Shown here piece after piece: positions 42,169 to 49,852 of a DNA stretch of 51,727 nt. How positions within the stretch are numbered: the stretch's first letter is position 1; every line of letters begins with the position of its first letter. The position numbers and the translations under genes were made by a program. Below the pieces are notes generated by a model. The model worked only from the letters and a program-made list of their open reading frames with translations. It was not told the origin of the DNA and searched no databases. This DNA comes from Mageeibacillus sp. UBA6976 (GTDB lineage Bacteria > Bacillota > Clostridia > Saccharofermentanales > Saccharofermentanaceae), in assembly GCA_002450155.1 (NCBI GenBank), contig DJYO01000024.1, positions 1-51,727 on the forward strand. Reading direction: 5' to 3'.

Positions 42169-42498
42169 ATGAGCTACTATGGCGACAGCGACGACTTTGC
42201 AAACGAAGACGAAGAACTGGAAGATTACGAAGAATCCTTGAAGGAAGGGAGCGAGGGTTGCTATATCGCGACCTCAGTCTACGGTTCCTACGACTGCCCC
42301 AAGGTCCGGGTACTGCGTCATTTCAGAGATGAATACTTAAAGATGCATAAGCCGGGCAGAGCCTTCATTAAGATCTACTATGCATTAAGCCCCGGGCTGG
42401 TAAGGATTCTCGGCGGCAAAAAATGGTTTAATTCCATGTTCCGCCTTATACTGGATCCCTTTGTGGCAAGGCTTATAAGAAAAGGATACAGGGCATAG
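42169..42498 (+). CDS. Standalone CFI-box domain protein
   Basis: 109 aa from MSYYGDSDDF (AGGGGG 6 nt upstream). An acidic N-terminus of 28 residues is followed by the CFI-box: GCYIATSVYGSYDCPKV, RVLRHFRDEYL, PGRAFIKIYYALSP. This domain is usually a C-terminal add-on; here it is nearly the whole protein. Function unknown. A TATAAT at 42132-42137 is a likely -10; the -35 is not clear. Confidence 0.75.
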   Translation: MSYYGDSDDFANEDEELEDYEESLKEGSEGCYIATSVYGSYDCPKVRVLRHFRDEYLKMHKPGRAFIKIYYALSPGLVRILGGKKWFNSMFRLILDPFVARLIRKGYRA

Positions 42499-42611
42499 GC
42501 AACCCCTCAATTTTCTCATAATTTCCCGACGCTTAAATCAATCGGGTAAAAAGCCTGTAAAAAAGGGCTTGAGAACATCTGGAGGTAAGATTTACCACCA
42601 AATAATAAAAA
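42499..42611. other. Gene-free stretch after the CFI-box gene
   Basis: It holds a weak hairpin (AAGCC...GGCTT, 42549-42570) that may end the CFI-box transcript, and the inverted repeat GGTAA-GAT-TTACC (42583-42595). No ORF is seen. It marks the left edge of the accessory ATPase island. Confidence 0.4.
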
Positions 42612-42639
42612 TTGACAAAAAGGCACGTCTAATTATAAT
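42612..42639 (+). promoter_or_regulatory. Near-perfect sigma-A promoter leading straight into a terminator
   Basis: TTGACA (42612-42617), 16 nt, TATAAT (42634-42639), both hexamers perfect. The start of transcription is expected near 42646, only 12 nt before the hairpin at 42658. Confidence 0.75.
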
Positions 42640-42652
42640 CAAATTGAAAGCA

Positions 42653-42738
42653 ATGCACCTTACCAATGAAGCGTTGGTAAGGTTTTTTCATATACATAGT
42701 TATTTTATTCGGTTGCAACCGAGTCGGCCGAACCGAAT
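42653..42738 (+). repeat. Structured repeat copy R1 before ATPase 1
   Basis: A 75-bp segment (42653-42727), about 93% identical to 44211-44285, made of a terminator hairpin and a TTCGGTTGCAACCGAGTCGG core (42708-42727). ATTCGGTT (42707-42714) and AACCGAAT (42731-42738) form an outer perfect 8-bp inverted repeat. Confidence 0.85.
42658..42688 (+). terminator. Strong terminator inside repeat R1
   Basis: Perfect 9-bp stem CCTTACCAA/TTGGTAAGG with a 7-nt loop, followed by TTTTTT. With the promoter at 42612 it would give an RNA of about 45 nt unless read through. Confidence 0.88.
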
Positions 42739-42873
42739 GTGACTTACTGCAGACTATGGCAACTAATTGCCTAAGATTTCAATTGGATCATTGACTTATC
42801 GAATGGTATGATGCATACTTCTATTGAAAAGTACGGCAACAGATTGGCGAAGTTTGCAATTGCGAGGTGTTCT

Positions 42874-44175
42874 ATGTTTATAAAGCGTGATTTGTATCTG
42901 AATAAGATCGTCTCGTATATGTGGGATGGTCAGGTTAAGGTCATTACCGGAATCAGAAGATGTGGAAAATCATATCTTCTCAGAACGATATTCAGAGATT
43001 ATTTGCTTGAGCACGGTGTTACTCCTGATCAGATCATTACTATCGAACTGGATATGGCAAAAGATATCGAGTATAGAAATCCACTTGCTCTCGCGAAGAA
43101 AGTAAAAGAGATTGTTGAAGGAAAGACTCAGCATTTCTATCTCTTTGTCGATGAGATACAGATGTCGGATGAGGTTCCTAATCCTTATAATCCTGATGGC
43201 AAGAAGATCACCTTTTATGATTCGCTTAATGATCTCAAAGCGATCCCTAACCTTGATGTATATGTAACCGGAAGTAATTCCAAGATGCTATCAAGTGATA
43301 TCCTTACTGAGTTTCGTGGAAGAAGTGATGAGATACGAGTCCATCCTTTAAGCTTTGCAGAATATTACTCTGCTGTTGGCGGGGATAAAGCTGATGCCTT
43401 TGACGAATATGCTTTCTACGGCGGTATGCCACTGGTTCTCTCGAGACCGGATGAGACAGCGAAAATGACTTATCTTAAGTCGTTGTTTTCAGAGGTATAT
43501 CTTAGAGATATCGTCGAGCGTAAGAAGATAAAACGTTTGGATGTTCTTGAAGCAACGCTTGACTTGTTATGCTCTTCAGTTGGGTCTCTTACCAATCCGA
43601 ATAATGTGGCCAAGACAATTAACTCCAAACAAAAGCTCTCCGGAGAAAATCTTGTCTCGAATAATACGGTGACCACATATATGGATCACCTCTCGGATGC
43701 ATATCTGTTTGAAGAATGTAAGCGTTATGATGTTAAAGGGAAGAATTACTTCGACTATCCCAATAAGTATTACTGTGAGGACATCGGTCTTCGCAATGCC
43801 AGGATCGAGTTCCGTCAGCAGGAGTTGACTCATATCATGGAGAACATTATTTACAATGATCTCCGTATACGCGGATGCGAAGTAGACGTTGGTGTCGTTT
43901 ACAGCACGGAGAAGAGTAAGGCCGGGAATAATGTTCAGGTAGCTCGGGAAATCGACTTCATAGCTACTCGAGGTGGAAAGAAAACGTATATACAATCTGC
44001 TTTTGCACTTGGAACCGATGAGAAATCTGAAATAGAGAATAAGCCATTTTCCCTTACCGGTGATTCGTTCCCAAAAATAATAGTGCGTCATGATATACGT
44101 AAGAGATGGTACGATGATAACGGTATCCTTAACATTGGAGTGATAGATTTCTTACTTGATGATACGATTGTATAA
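42874..44175 (+). CDS. AAA ATPase with DUF4143 C-terminus (ATPase 1)
   Basis: 433 aa from MFIKRDLYL (GAGGTG 5 nt upstream). The AAA_14 domain has Walker A GIRRCGKS at 26-33, Walker B YLFVDEIQM and sensor VTGSNSKML. The C-terminal DUF4143 part has EVYLRDIVERK, VSNNTVTTYMDHLSDAYLFE, a nuclease-like AREIDFIATRGGKKTYIQ and ENIIYNDLRIRGCEVDVG. This family is abundant and often multicopy in clostridia; its role is not established. A TTGGAT-N18-TATGAT promoter could lie at 42783-42812. Flanked by direct repeats R1 and R2, it looks like a cassette. Confidence 0.88.
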   Translation: MFIKRDLYLNKIVSYMWDGQVKVITGIRRCGKSYLLRTIFRDYLLEHGVTPDQIITIELDMAKDIEYRNPLALAKKVKEIVEGKTQHFYLFVDEIQMSDEVPNPYNPDGKKITFYDSLNDLKAIPNLDVYVTGSNSKMLSSDILTEFRGRSDEIRVHPLSFAEYYSAVGGDKADAFDEYAFYGGMPLVLSRPDETAKMTYLKSLFSEVYLRDIVERKKIKRLDVLEATLDLLCSSVGSLTNPNNVAKTINSKQKLSGENLVSNNTVTTYMDHLSDAYLFEECKRYDVKGKNYFDYPNKYYCEDIGLRNARIEFRQQELTHIMENIIYNDLRIRGCEVDVGVVYSTEKSKAGNNVQVAREIDFIATRGGKKTYIQSAFALGTDEKSEIENKPFSLTGDSFPKIIVRHDIRKRWYDDNGILNIGVIDFLLDDTIV

Positions 44176-44210
44176 AGTGCATCAATATATAACTCACAAT
44201 CATAATAGAC

Positions 44211-44297
44211 ATGCACCTTACCAATGAAGCGTTGGTAAGGTGTTTTCATATACATGGTCATTTTATTCGGGTGAAACCGAGTCGGATTGTTCCGAAT
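44211..44297 (+). repeat. Structured repeat copy R2 between the two ATPase genes
   Basis: 44211-44285 repeats R1 with about 5 mismatches in 75 bases. Its hairpin (44216-44240, same CCTTACCAA/TTGGTAAGG stem, then TGTTTT) also ends the ATPase 1 transcript. The core TTCGGGTGAAACCGAGTCGG is at 44266-44285, and ATTCGG (44265-44270) pairs with CCGAAT (44292-44297). No good promoter precedes this copy. Confidence 0.85.
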
Positions 44298-44304
44298 AAA
44301 ACTG

Positions 44305-44333
44305 TTTACACCATAGCATTCTGAGATTATAAT
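44305..44333 (+). promoter_or_regulatory. Promoter of ATPase 2
   Basis: TTTACA (44305-44310), exactly 17 nt, TATAAT (44328-44333). Transcription should start near 44340, so the mRNA begins with repeat R3. Confidence 0.7.
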
Positions 44334-44341
44334 GAACTTAG

Positions 44342-44376
44342 TTCGGTTGCGACCGAGTCGGAAGGAGTCGAATAAA
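44342..44376 (+). repeat. Structured repeat copy R3 forming the ATPase 2 leader
   Basis: The core TTCGGTTGCGACCGAGTCGG (44342-44361) matches R1 at 19 of 20 bases. The ribosome site GGAAGGAG (44360-44367) overlaps its end, and the ATG follows at 44377. TTCG near the start can pair with CGAA at 44369-44372, enclosing the ribosome site. The hairpin-terminator half of R1/R2 is absent. Confidence 0.7.
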
Positions 44377-45759
44377 ATGACTTTTATAGGAAGAACGCAG
44401 GAATTATCAAAACTTAAGCGGCTGATATCATCCGATGATATGAGCATGGCACTTATCTACGGAAGACGCAGGGTCGGAAAGAGTGAATTGGTTAAGCAGG
44501 CTCTTAAGGAATCCGATATTCCGGCTATTTATTATGAGTGTAAACAGGTTGCAGAGGAAAGCAACGTTAAAGGAATATGCGAAGTGATCTCCGAAGTCAT
44601 GGATCTTCCTAAGCTTGGCTTTACAACTATCGAGGATGTTACGAAGTATCTCTTTGAACAGGCGAAAGACAAGAAGATGATCTTTGTCTTAGATGAATAT
44701 CCGTATATCCGCGAGAACATAAAAGGAGTGGACAGCATTCTTCAATCGTTGGTAGATAAATATAAGGACTCGTCAAAGCTTACATTGATTCTTCTCGGCT
44801 CATATGTAGATGTAATGAAATCGCTCCTTGAGAAGTCAAACCCTCTCTACGGCAGGGCTGACCTGGTTATAGATCTTCAACAGATGGATTATTATGATTC
44901 TTCGCTGTTCTATCCTGCGTTTTCAGAGGAAGATAAGGTCAGGATATATTCCGTTTTCGGTGGTATCCCCTACTACAACAGACTCGTAGATGACAGTAAA
45001 AGCGTCAAGGAAAACATTATTGACTTGATAGCATCTCCAGGAGCAAGGCTTGAGAATGAAGTCTCCATGCATCTTAACAGCGAGATCTCGAAAATAGTAA
45101 ATGCGAACGAAGTATTCGAAGCACTCTCCCAGGGTAACACCAAGTACAAGGATATTTTATCCAAGTCACACGTGTCCAGCGGGCCTACCCTCATTGATGT
45201 GCTGGATAAGCTTATAAGGATGGAGGTCGTCGAGAAGAAAGCTCCCATAAACGATGAGGATAACAAGAAGAAAGCCGGATACTATATCAGCGATAACCTG
45301 TCATTGTTTTACTATAGATATATATTCAGGTATTTATCTCAGATGAAGATAATGGATCCGAATGTATTTTACGATAAATACATCGACAAAGATTTTGAAG
45401 AGCAACATGTTCCAAGAAAGTTCGAGGAAGTGTGCAGACAGTATCTTATCCGTCAGAACAAGGCCGGTAAGATAAACCCGGTTATAGAGAAGATCGGTAA
45501 GTACTATTATGATGATCCGAAGAATAAGACAAACGGAGAATTCGATGTTGTTACTTTGGATGAGAACGGATATGTATTCTACGAAGTCAAATTCAGAAAG
45601 AAGAGCATATCGAAAACAATGATCGATGAAGAAATCGAGCAAGTAAAGCTCACCGGTCTTGATTGTTATAAGTATGTTTTCTTCGCAAGATCAGGTTTCC
45701 AGGCAGAAGAAACGGAAGATATCAAGCTTATACAACTTAAGGAATTATACAAGGTCTGA
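44377..45759 (+). CDS. Archaeal-type ATPase with DUF234-like C-terminus (ATPase 2)
   Basis: 460 aa from MTFIGRTQEL, fixed by GGAAGGAG 9 nt upstream. Walker A YGRRRVGKS at 28-36, Walker B MIFVLDEYPYI, sensor LILLGSYV, and VFGGIPYYNRL typical of ATPase_2. A winged-helix region lies at about 245-320. The C-terminus has the DUF234/restriction-endonuclease-like pattern EFDVVTLDENGYVFYEVKFR (Asp, then Glu-x-Lys), a possible PD-(D/E)xK nuclease core. It belongs to a different subfamily from ATPase 1, yet shares the same 5' element. Role unknown; defence or mobile-element maintenance is possible. Confidence 0.88.
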   Translation: MTFIGRTQELSKLKRLISSDDMSMALIYGRRRVGKSELVKQALKESDIPAIYYECKQVAEESNVKGICEVISEVMDLPKLGFTTIEDVTKYLFEQAKDKKMIFVLDEYPYIRENIKGVDSILQSLVDKYKDSSKLTLILLGSYVDVMKSLLEKSNPLYGRADLVIDLQQMDYYDSSLFYPAFSEEDKVRIYSVFGGIPYYNRLVDDSKSVKENIIDLIASPGARLENEVSMHLNSEISKIVNANEVFEALSQGNTKYKDILSKSHVSSGPTLIDVLDKLIRMEVVEKKAPINDEDNKKKAGYYISDNLSLFYYRYIFRYLSQMKIMDPNVFYDKYIDKDFEEQHVPRKFEEVCRQYLIRQNKAGKINPVIEKIGKYYYDDPKNKTNGEFDVVTLDENGYVFYEVKFRKKSISKTMIDEEIEQVKLTGLDCYKYVFFARSGFQAEETEDIKLIQLKELYKV

Positions 45760-45783
45760 CAATCTACCAACCGGATAAAGATC

Positions 45784-45815
45784 AAATACCTCGGAGCAAT
45801 CCGGGGTATTTGTTT
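45784..45815 (+). terminator. Terminator of ATPase 2
   Basis: 11-bp stem AAATACCTCGG with CCGGGGTATTT (one G-U), loop AGCAAT, followed by GTTTACC. It starts 24 nt after the stop. Confidence 0.75.
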
Positions 45816-45891
45816 ACCCCAAAATGTAAGAAGCCCCATTAATGGAGGGGGTGAAGGTTTATTATTTCGTCAGAAAAACAGGAGAAACGTT

Positions 45892-46128
45892 TTATGGTTT
45901 AGGACATTGAATGATGTAGGCGGTATCTACTATGCTGGTCAGTATAGAATAAAGGTCATTACAGACTCTTAAGATCCCATAGGAATCCCTGTAACAGCTC
46001 GTCTTCCTGAACTGAACCTGATAATTGACGTTACCATCATCAACGCCAAAGTATACAGTTCCCTCAAAACCTCTATTCAACATAGCCGACAGGGATTTTA
46101 ACCCTTTATCCAGCTGACCCGTTCCCAT
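45892..46128 (-). pseudogene. Truncated AlbA_2-domain protein fragment
   Basis: 78 aa. MGTGQLDKGLKSLSAMLN then GTVYFGVDD is the characteristic start of AlbA_2-type putative transcriptional regulators, where an EFKES(T)GQLDKG segment is usual; the first 10-15 residues are missing and sequence after the GVDD loop no longer fits the family. The family's usual length is several hundred residues, so this is a remnant, although an AGAGGG lies 5 nt before the ATG. Confidence 0.6.
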
Positions 46129-46150
46129 AAAGACCCTCTAAGTCTACTTT

Positions 46151-46176
46151 CTAAGTCTACTTTGGTGTAGACTTAG
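46151..46176. repeat. 10-bp inverted repeat with flanking direct repeat
   Basis: CTAAGTCTAC and GTAGACTTAG are perfect inverted repeats 6 nt apart. A further TAAGTCTACTTT copy lies directly before it (46139-46150), so the right half is a direct repeat. It could be an operator or a mobile-element end. Confidence 0.5.
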
Positions 46177-46449
46177 ATTGAAACCGATCATTAATGTACT
46201 TTACGATTGGAAGCATAATTTCCTTTTTCACAGTAATACTGTATCTTACCCGTTTATACCATCTGTAGGAAGGTCTAGTAAACAAAGGATCAGCGGGCTG
46301 ATCAATTGTCATAACTGAAATAGCAATACCTGTGGCCGTTGATATCAAAACCGGGGAGCTCGTCTAATGTATAGATCCGCTCTGAGTAGAGCCAGTTCTG
46401 ATGGAAGTCTGCAAAAATAAGCAACACATCCTAACCCGTGCGACAGATC

Positions 46450-46483
46450 ATAAAGCATAAGGGGGCTTCGCCATGAAGCCCCC
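46450..46483 (-). terminator. Terminator of the pot operon
   Basis: Perfect 9-bp stem GGGGGCTTC/GAAGCCCCC with a 5-nt loop, followed on the minus strand by TTATGCTTTAT. It lies 25 nt past the potD stop. Confidence 0.85.
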
Positions 46484-46507
46484 CTACTGTTATCTTGTGT
46501 GTTTTTC

Positions 46508-47620
46508 TTAAGAGCTGGCCTTAACGGTATTCCAGATCTCAGTATATCTTTCTTCGAGCTCGTCAGAAGTGTAGTAAACCTCTAATGTTGCAAAGATCTC
46601 TTCTGTAGGATAGTAGTAGAGGTTGCCGGATACCTCAGGGTCCAGCATATCCTTTGCTGCCGTGTTAGGTGTGGAATAACCTACATATTCGCAGTTCTCC
46701 AGAGCGATCTGAGGATCGTACATGAAGTTTATAAAGTCCATGGCACCCTCGTAGTTCTGGCAGTTTGTGGGAACGCACATCATGTCAACAGACCAGTTGG
46801 ATCCTTCGGGGAGAACGTACTGAAGATCGATATCTGTGTTGCCCAGTTCCTCGATCCTGTCCAACATGACTATGTGGTCACCGGACCATGCGATAGAAGC
46901 GCTGAGCTCACCTGAAGCCATCTTGTCCTTTAAGTTATCTACACCATATGCAGGACGGAGATCCGCCTTCTGACTGATAAGGAGCTGGAGGGCCTCTTCA
47001 AGCTCTGCATCGTCCATGGAGTTGATGGAGTAACCGAGATAGTTAAGAGCAGTACCGATAGACTCTCTCATGGAGTCGTACATACCGATCTCTCCGGCGT
47101 TAGCTTCGTCGAAGATTACATCCCAGATGACTGCAGGATCTGTAGTACCTTCAGGCAGGTCGATCTTATTGGCATCGTATACGAGACCTACTGTGCAGTA
47201 GAGATAAGGGATCGCATAGTCTAATACAGAATCTGAGATCTCCTTGTCGTCTGTATATGTAAAATCGTTGAACATAGGATCCATGTACTTGGTAACGTTA
47301 GGGAGCTTTGTCCAGTCAACAGGCTGGATCCAGTCCTCTTCGATAAGACGGCAGACCATGTACTCGGAAGGGATGATGACATCGTAGCCGTTCTCAAGGT
47401 TAGGATACATTGTCTCGTTGGTCTCGAAGGTACGGTATACTACCTCGTACTGAGGGAACTGAGCTTCGAATTTGGAGATGGTATCCTCGGCGATATACTC
47501 ACCCCAGTTGTAGATTACCAGCTTCTGCCTTTTAGAGCATCCTGCGCCAAAGACCAGGATAGAAGAAGCCATAGCAACAGACAAAGCTACGCTTAAGATC
47601 TTGCTTACTCTTTTGTTCAT
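46508..47620 (-). CDS. potD: Spermidine/putrescine-binding lipoprotein
   Basis: 370 aa with lipobox VFGAGC (Cys about 28). PotD-family features: LVIYNWGEYIAEDTISKFE at the start of the mature part, YDVIIPSEYMVCRLI, LYCTVGLVYDANKI, and ASIAWSGDHIVML. Trp and acidic residues at these places bind the polyamine amines in characterised homologues. It follows potC by 4 nt and is last in the operon, before a strong terminator. Confidence 0.93.
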   Translation of the reverse strand: MNKRVSKILSVALSVAMASSILVFGAGCSKRQKLVIYNWGEYIAEDTISKFEAQFPQYEVVYRTFETNETMYPNLENGYDVIIPSEYMVCRLIEEDWIQPVDWTKLPNVTKYMDPMFNDFTYTDDKEISDSVLDYAIPYLYCTVGLVYDANKIDLPEGTTDPAVIWDVIFDEANAGEIGMYDSMRESIGTALNYLGYSINSMDDAELEEALQLLISQKADLRPAYGVDNLKDKMASGELSASIAWSGDHIVMLDRIEELGNTDIDLQYVLPEGSNWSVDMMCVPTNCQNYEGAMDFINFMYDPQIALENCEYVGYSTPNTAAKDMLDPEVSGNLYYYPTEEIFATLEVYYTSDELEERYTEIWNTVKASS

Positions 47621-47624
47621 AACA

Positions 47625-48419
47625 TTACTCCTTTATTTTTCTTTTAATTGAAGACAGGTTGGACAGGGCCATAAGGATCAGTACCACGGCAAAGATAAGA
47701 GTCGTAAGGGCATTCATCTTTGGATTGACACCGAGCTTGGCCATTGAATAGATCATCATCGGCAGGGTCTGGATAGAGCTGTCGACATTGAAATTGCTTA
47801 TGAGATAGTCATCTACTGACAGTGTGAATGTCAGCATGAGCGAGGACAGGATTCCCGGCATTATCTGGGGGATGATCACGAGCCTTAAGGTCTGCATCCT
47901 TGTTGCGCCAAGGTCCATGGCCGCCTCTGCAAGACTTCTGTCAAGCTGCTTGATCTTAGGGCTTATGGACAGGATGGCAAAGGGCACGCACAATGCAATA
48001 TGAGCCATGATGAGGGTGAATTCGCCTTTTCGGACACCCAGAAACGCGAACAGGAGCATAAAGGAGATACCTGTTACAAGGTCCGGCATAACATTCGGAA
48101 TGTAGGTCAGGTTCATAATGATGCCTGCGAGCTTTTTGCCCAGGTATGAGATACCGAGGGATGCAAACACTGCAAATACCGTGGATGCAAAGGATGCTAT
48201 GGCAGCTACCTTAAGCGTCATGAGCAGCGAGTCAAGTATGCCCGATCCGTCAGACCCCTGGAAGAGACTCTTGTAGTTATCCAGGGTAAAGCTGCCCCAA
48301 ATATAGGACTTCGGAAGGCTGTTGAAGGAATAGATAATGAGTATCGCAATGGGCAGGTATATAAATACCAGCACAAGGAAGAGATAGGCATTGGGGATAA
48401 AGCGCTTGATGTGTCTCAT
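47625..48419 (-). CDS. potC: Spermidine/putrescine ABC transporter permease PotC
   Basis: 264 aa with six transmembrane segments and the EAA loop EAAMDLGATRMQTLRLVIIPQIMPG, of which EAAMDLGA...IP is the ATPase-contact motif. Starts MRHIKRFIPNAYLF; its ATG overlaps the potB stop (ATGA). Confidence 0.93.
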   Translation of the reverse strand: MRHIKRFIPNAYLFLVLVFIYLPIAILIIYSFNSLPKSYIWGSFTLDNYKSLFQGSDGSGILDSLLMTLKVAAIASFASTVFAVFASLGISYLGKKLAGIIMNLTYIPNVMPDLVTGISFMLLFAFLGVRKGEFTLIMAHIALCVPFAILSISPKIKQLDRSLAEAAMDLGATRMQTLRLVIIPQIMPGILSSLMLTFTLSVDDYLISNFNVDSSIQTLPMMIYSMAKLGVNPKMNALTTLIFAVVLILMALSNLSSIKRKIKE

Positions 48420-49852
48420 AGTACTACGCCTCCATTGCCTGCTTCTTTGTCCTGACCTCTGAGGATGCCCATGGTGATGAGCACGAAGATGAGGAGGAGC
48501 AAGGACAATACATTACCCGCCTGATTGTAGGTCGTACTCTCGTTAAGGATAAAGCTCTGCACGGTATATCCGATAGTAGACTTGGAGCCCTCGGATAAGA
48601 TGTCCGGGATCATGTAGAAAGTAAGTGCGGGCATGAATACCATCTGTATGCCGGAAATAACACCCGGCAGTGACAGGGGGAATATTACCTTTGTAAATGT
48701 CTGTACCCTGTTGGCACCAAGATCGAGTGCGGCCTCTTTAAGACTTATGTCCAGCTTGATCAGGACTGAATAGATAGGCAGGATCATGAAGGGCAGGAAG
48801 TCGTTGGTCATGACAAGCTTGGTCACGATATCCGCAAGGATCTCGTTCTCAAGGAACGGTATAGGGTGATCCAGCAGCCCCCAGTTGGCAAAGAGTGTAT
48901 TGAATACGCCCGTCTCGCTGAAGAATGCTCTCCACGCATATGTCCTTAACATGGTGTTCATCCACATGGGGAGGACAAAGAGCATCAGGAGCCTTGTACC
49001 GCTCTTGCGCTGGCGCTTGGATGAAGATGCAAGTATATAAGCTACGGGGTAGCCGAACAGGAGGCATCCTATCGTTGTCCAGAGCGCGTAATCGAGGCTC
49101 CTGATAAAGATGGACAGGTATTCGTGAATTGTGACCTTAAAGCCGTAGAATGATGTCGTTACGACCTTGTTCTTAAATAAGACATCAAAACCTGCCATGG
49201 TGAATTCGTATCCGCCGCCTGCTGCCTGTTTAAAGAATGCCCTGAAGAATATAAGGACAAGAGGAAGGATAGTAAAAAGGACTATCCACATCATGTAAGG
49301 ATAGGCAAAGAGCTTGTAGTTCATCCTCAGTCCTATAGCTCCGTAAAGGCAGAAACAAGCACCGATAAATAAAACGATCACAAGGATGTTGCCTGTTAAT
49401 GTCTGGGAGATATGGAGCCTCTGGGGGGTAAGACCATTGGATTCCAGCATCTCCTCACTTACCATCTTGGATACCGTATATGCATGCAGGACTATCCTTG
49501 CAACAAAGAGAGCAAGAACAGCAAGACAGCCGATCCTGCGCATGACCTTGCGGTCAGAATAGAGAGGATAGCTTACTGCAAGAGTAAGGGCTGCTACTGC
49601 GATCACTATAGTCAGAACAAATACCCAGACTGCAAATTGCTGGAAATTGATATCTACCGAGCCGTCTCTTATGGTCGTATAGAATCTCGGATTGATCAGC
49701 AATGTGAGGAGCGAATAACACCTCTGAGGAACATACTGAACATAGAGATCGAACATGGGGATAAAGATCGCCACAAAAGAGAAGAGTGCTGCCAGGATCA
49801 TACCCATGGCAAAGGGAGGCATCATCTTGTATCTAGCCTTGAGCTCGGCCAT
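48416..49852 (-). CDS. potB: Spermidine/putrescine ABC transporter permease PotB, N-terminally extended
   Basis: 478 aa, against about 280 in usual PotB. The C-terminal 280 residues are a normal permease with EAALDLGANRVQTFTKVIFP as EAA loop. The first 190 residues add about four or five transmembrane segments (MMPPFAMGMILAALFSFVAI, FAVWVFVLTIVIAVAALTLA and others) that are not part of the classic permease. The start is fixed by the TAATG overlap with the potA stop. The extension could be a sensing or regulatory module; it is continuous in one frame, with no sign of a fusion artefact. Confidence 0.9.
   Translation of the reverse strand: MAELKARYKMMPPFAMGMILAALFSFVAIFIPMFDLYVQYVPQRCYSLLTLLINPRFYTTIRDGSVDINFQQFAVWVFVLTIVIAVAALTLAVSYPLYSDRKVMRRIGCLAVLALFVARIVLHAYTVSKMVSEEMLESNGLTPQRLHISQTLTGNILVIVLFIGACFCLYGAIGLRMNYKLFAYPYMMWIVLFTILPLVLIFFRAFFKQAAGGGYEFTMAGFDVLFKNKVVTTSFYGFKVTIHEYLSIFIRSLDYALWTTIGCLLFGYPVAYILASSSKRQRKSGTRLLMLFVLPMWMNTMLRTYAWRAFFSETGVFNTLFANWGLLDHPIPFLENEILADIVTKLVMTNDFLPFMILPIYSVLIKLDISLKEAALDLGANRVQTFTKVIFPLSLPGVISGIQMVFMPALTFYMIPDILSEGSKSTIGYTVQSFILNESTTYNQAGNVLSLLLLIFVLITMGILRGQDKEAGNGGVVL

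Larger units (their letters stand above)
45816..46449. other. Decayed region between the ATPase island and potD
   Basis: Apart from the AlbA_2 fragment and the inverted repeat listed separately, it holds one minus-strand frame (46157-46348, TTG start, 63 aa, no ribosome site) that matches nothing I recognise and is probably a remnant. 46349-46449 shows nothing clear. Confidence 0.45.

Noticed and set aside
46157..46348. 63-aa ORF as a real gene
   Set aside because: TTG start, no ribosome site, no recognisable sequence; left as a probable remnant in the intergenic description.
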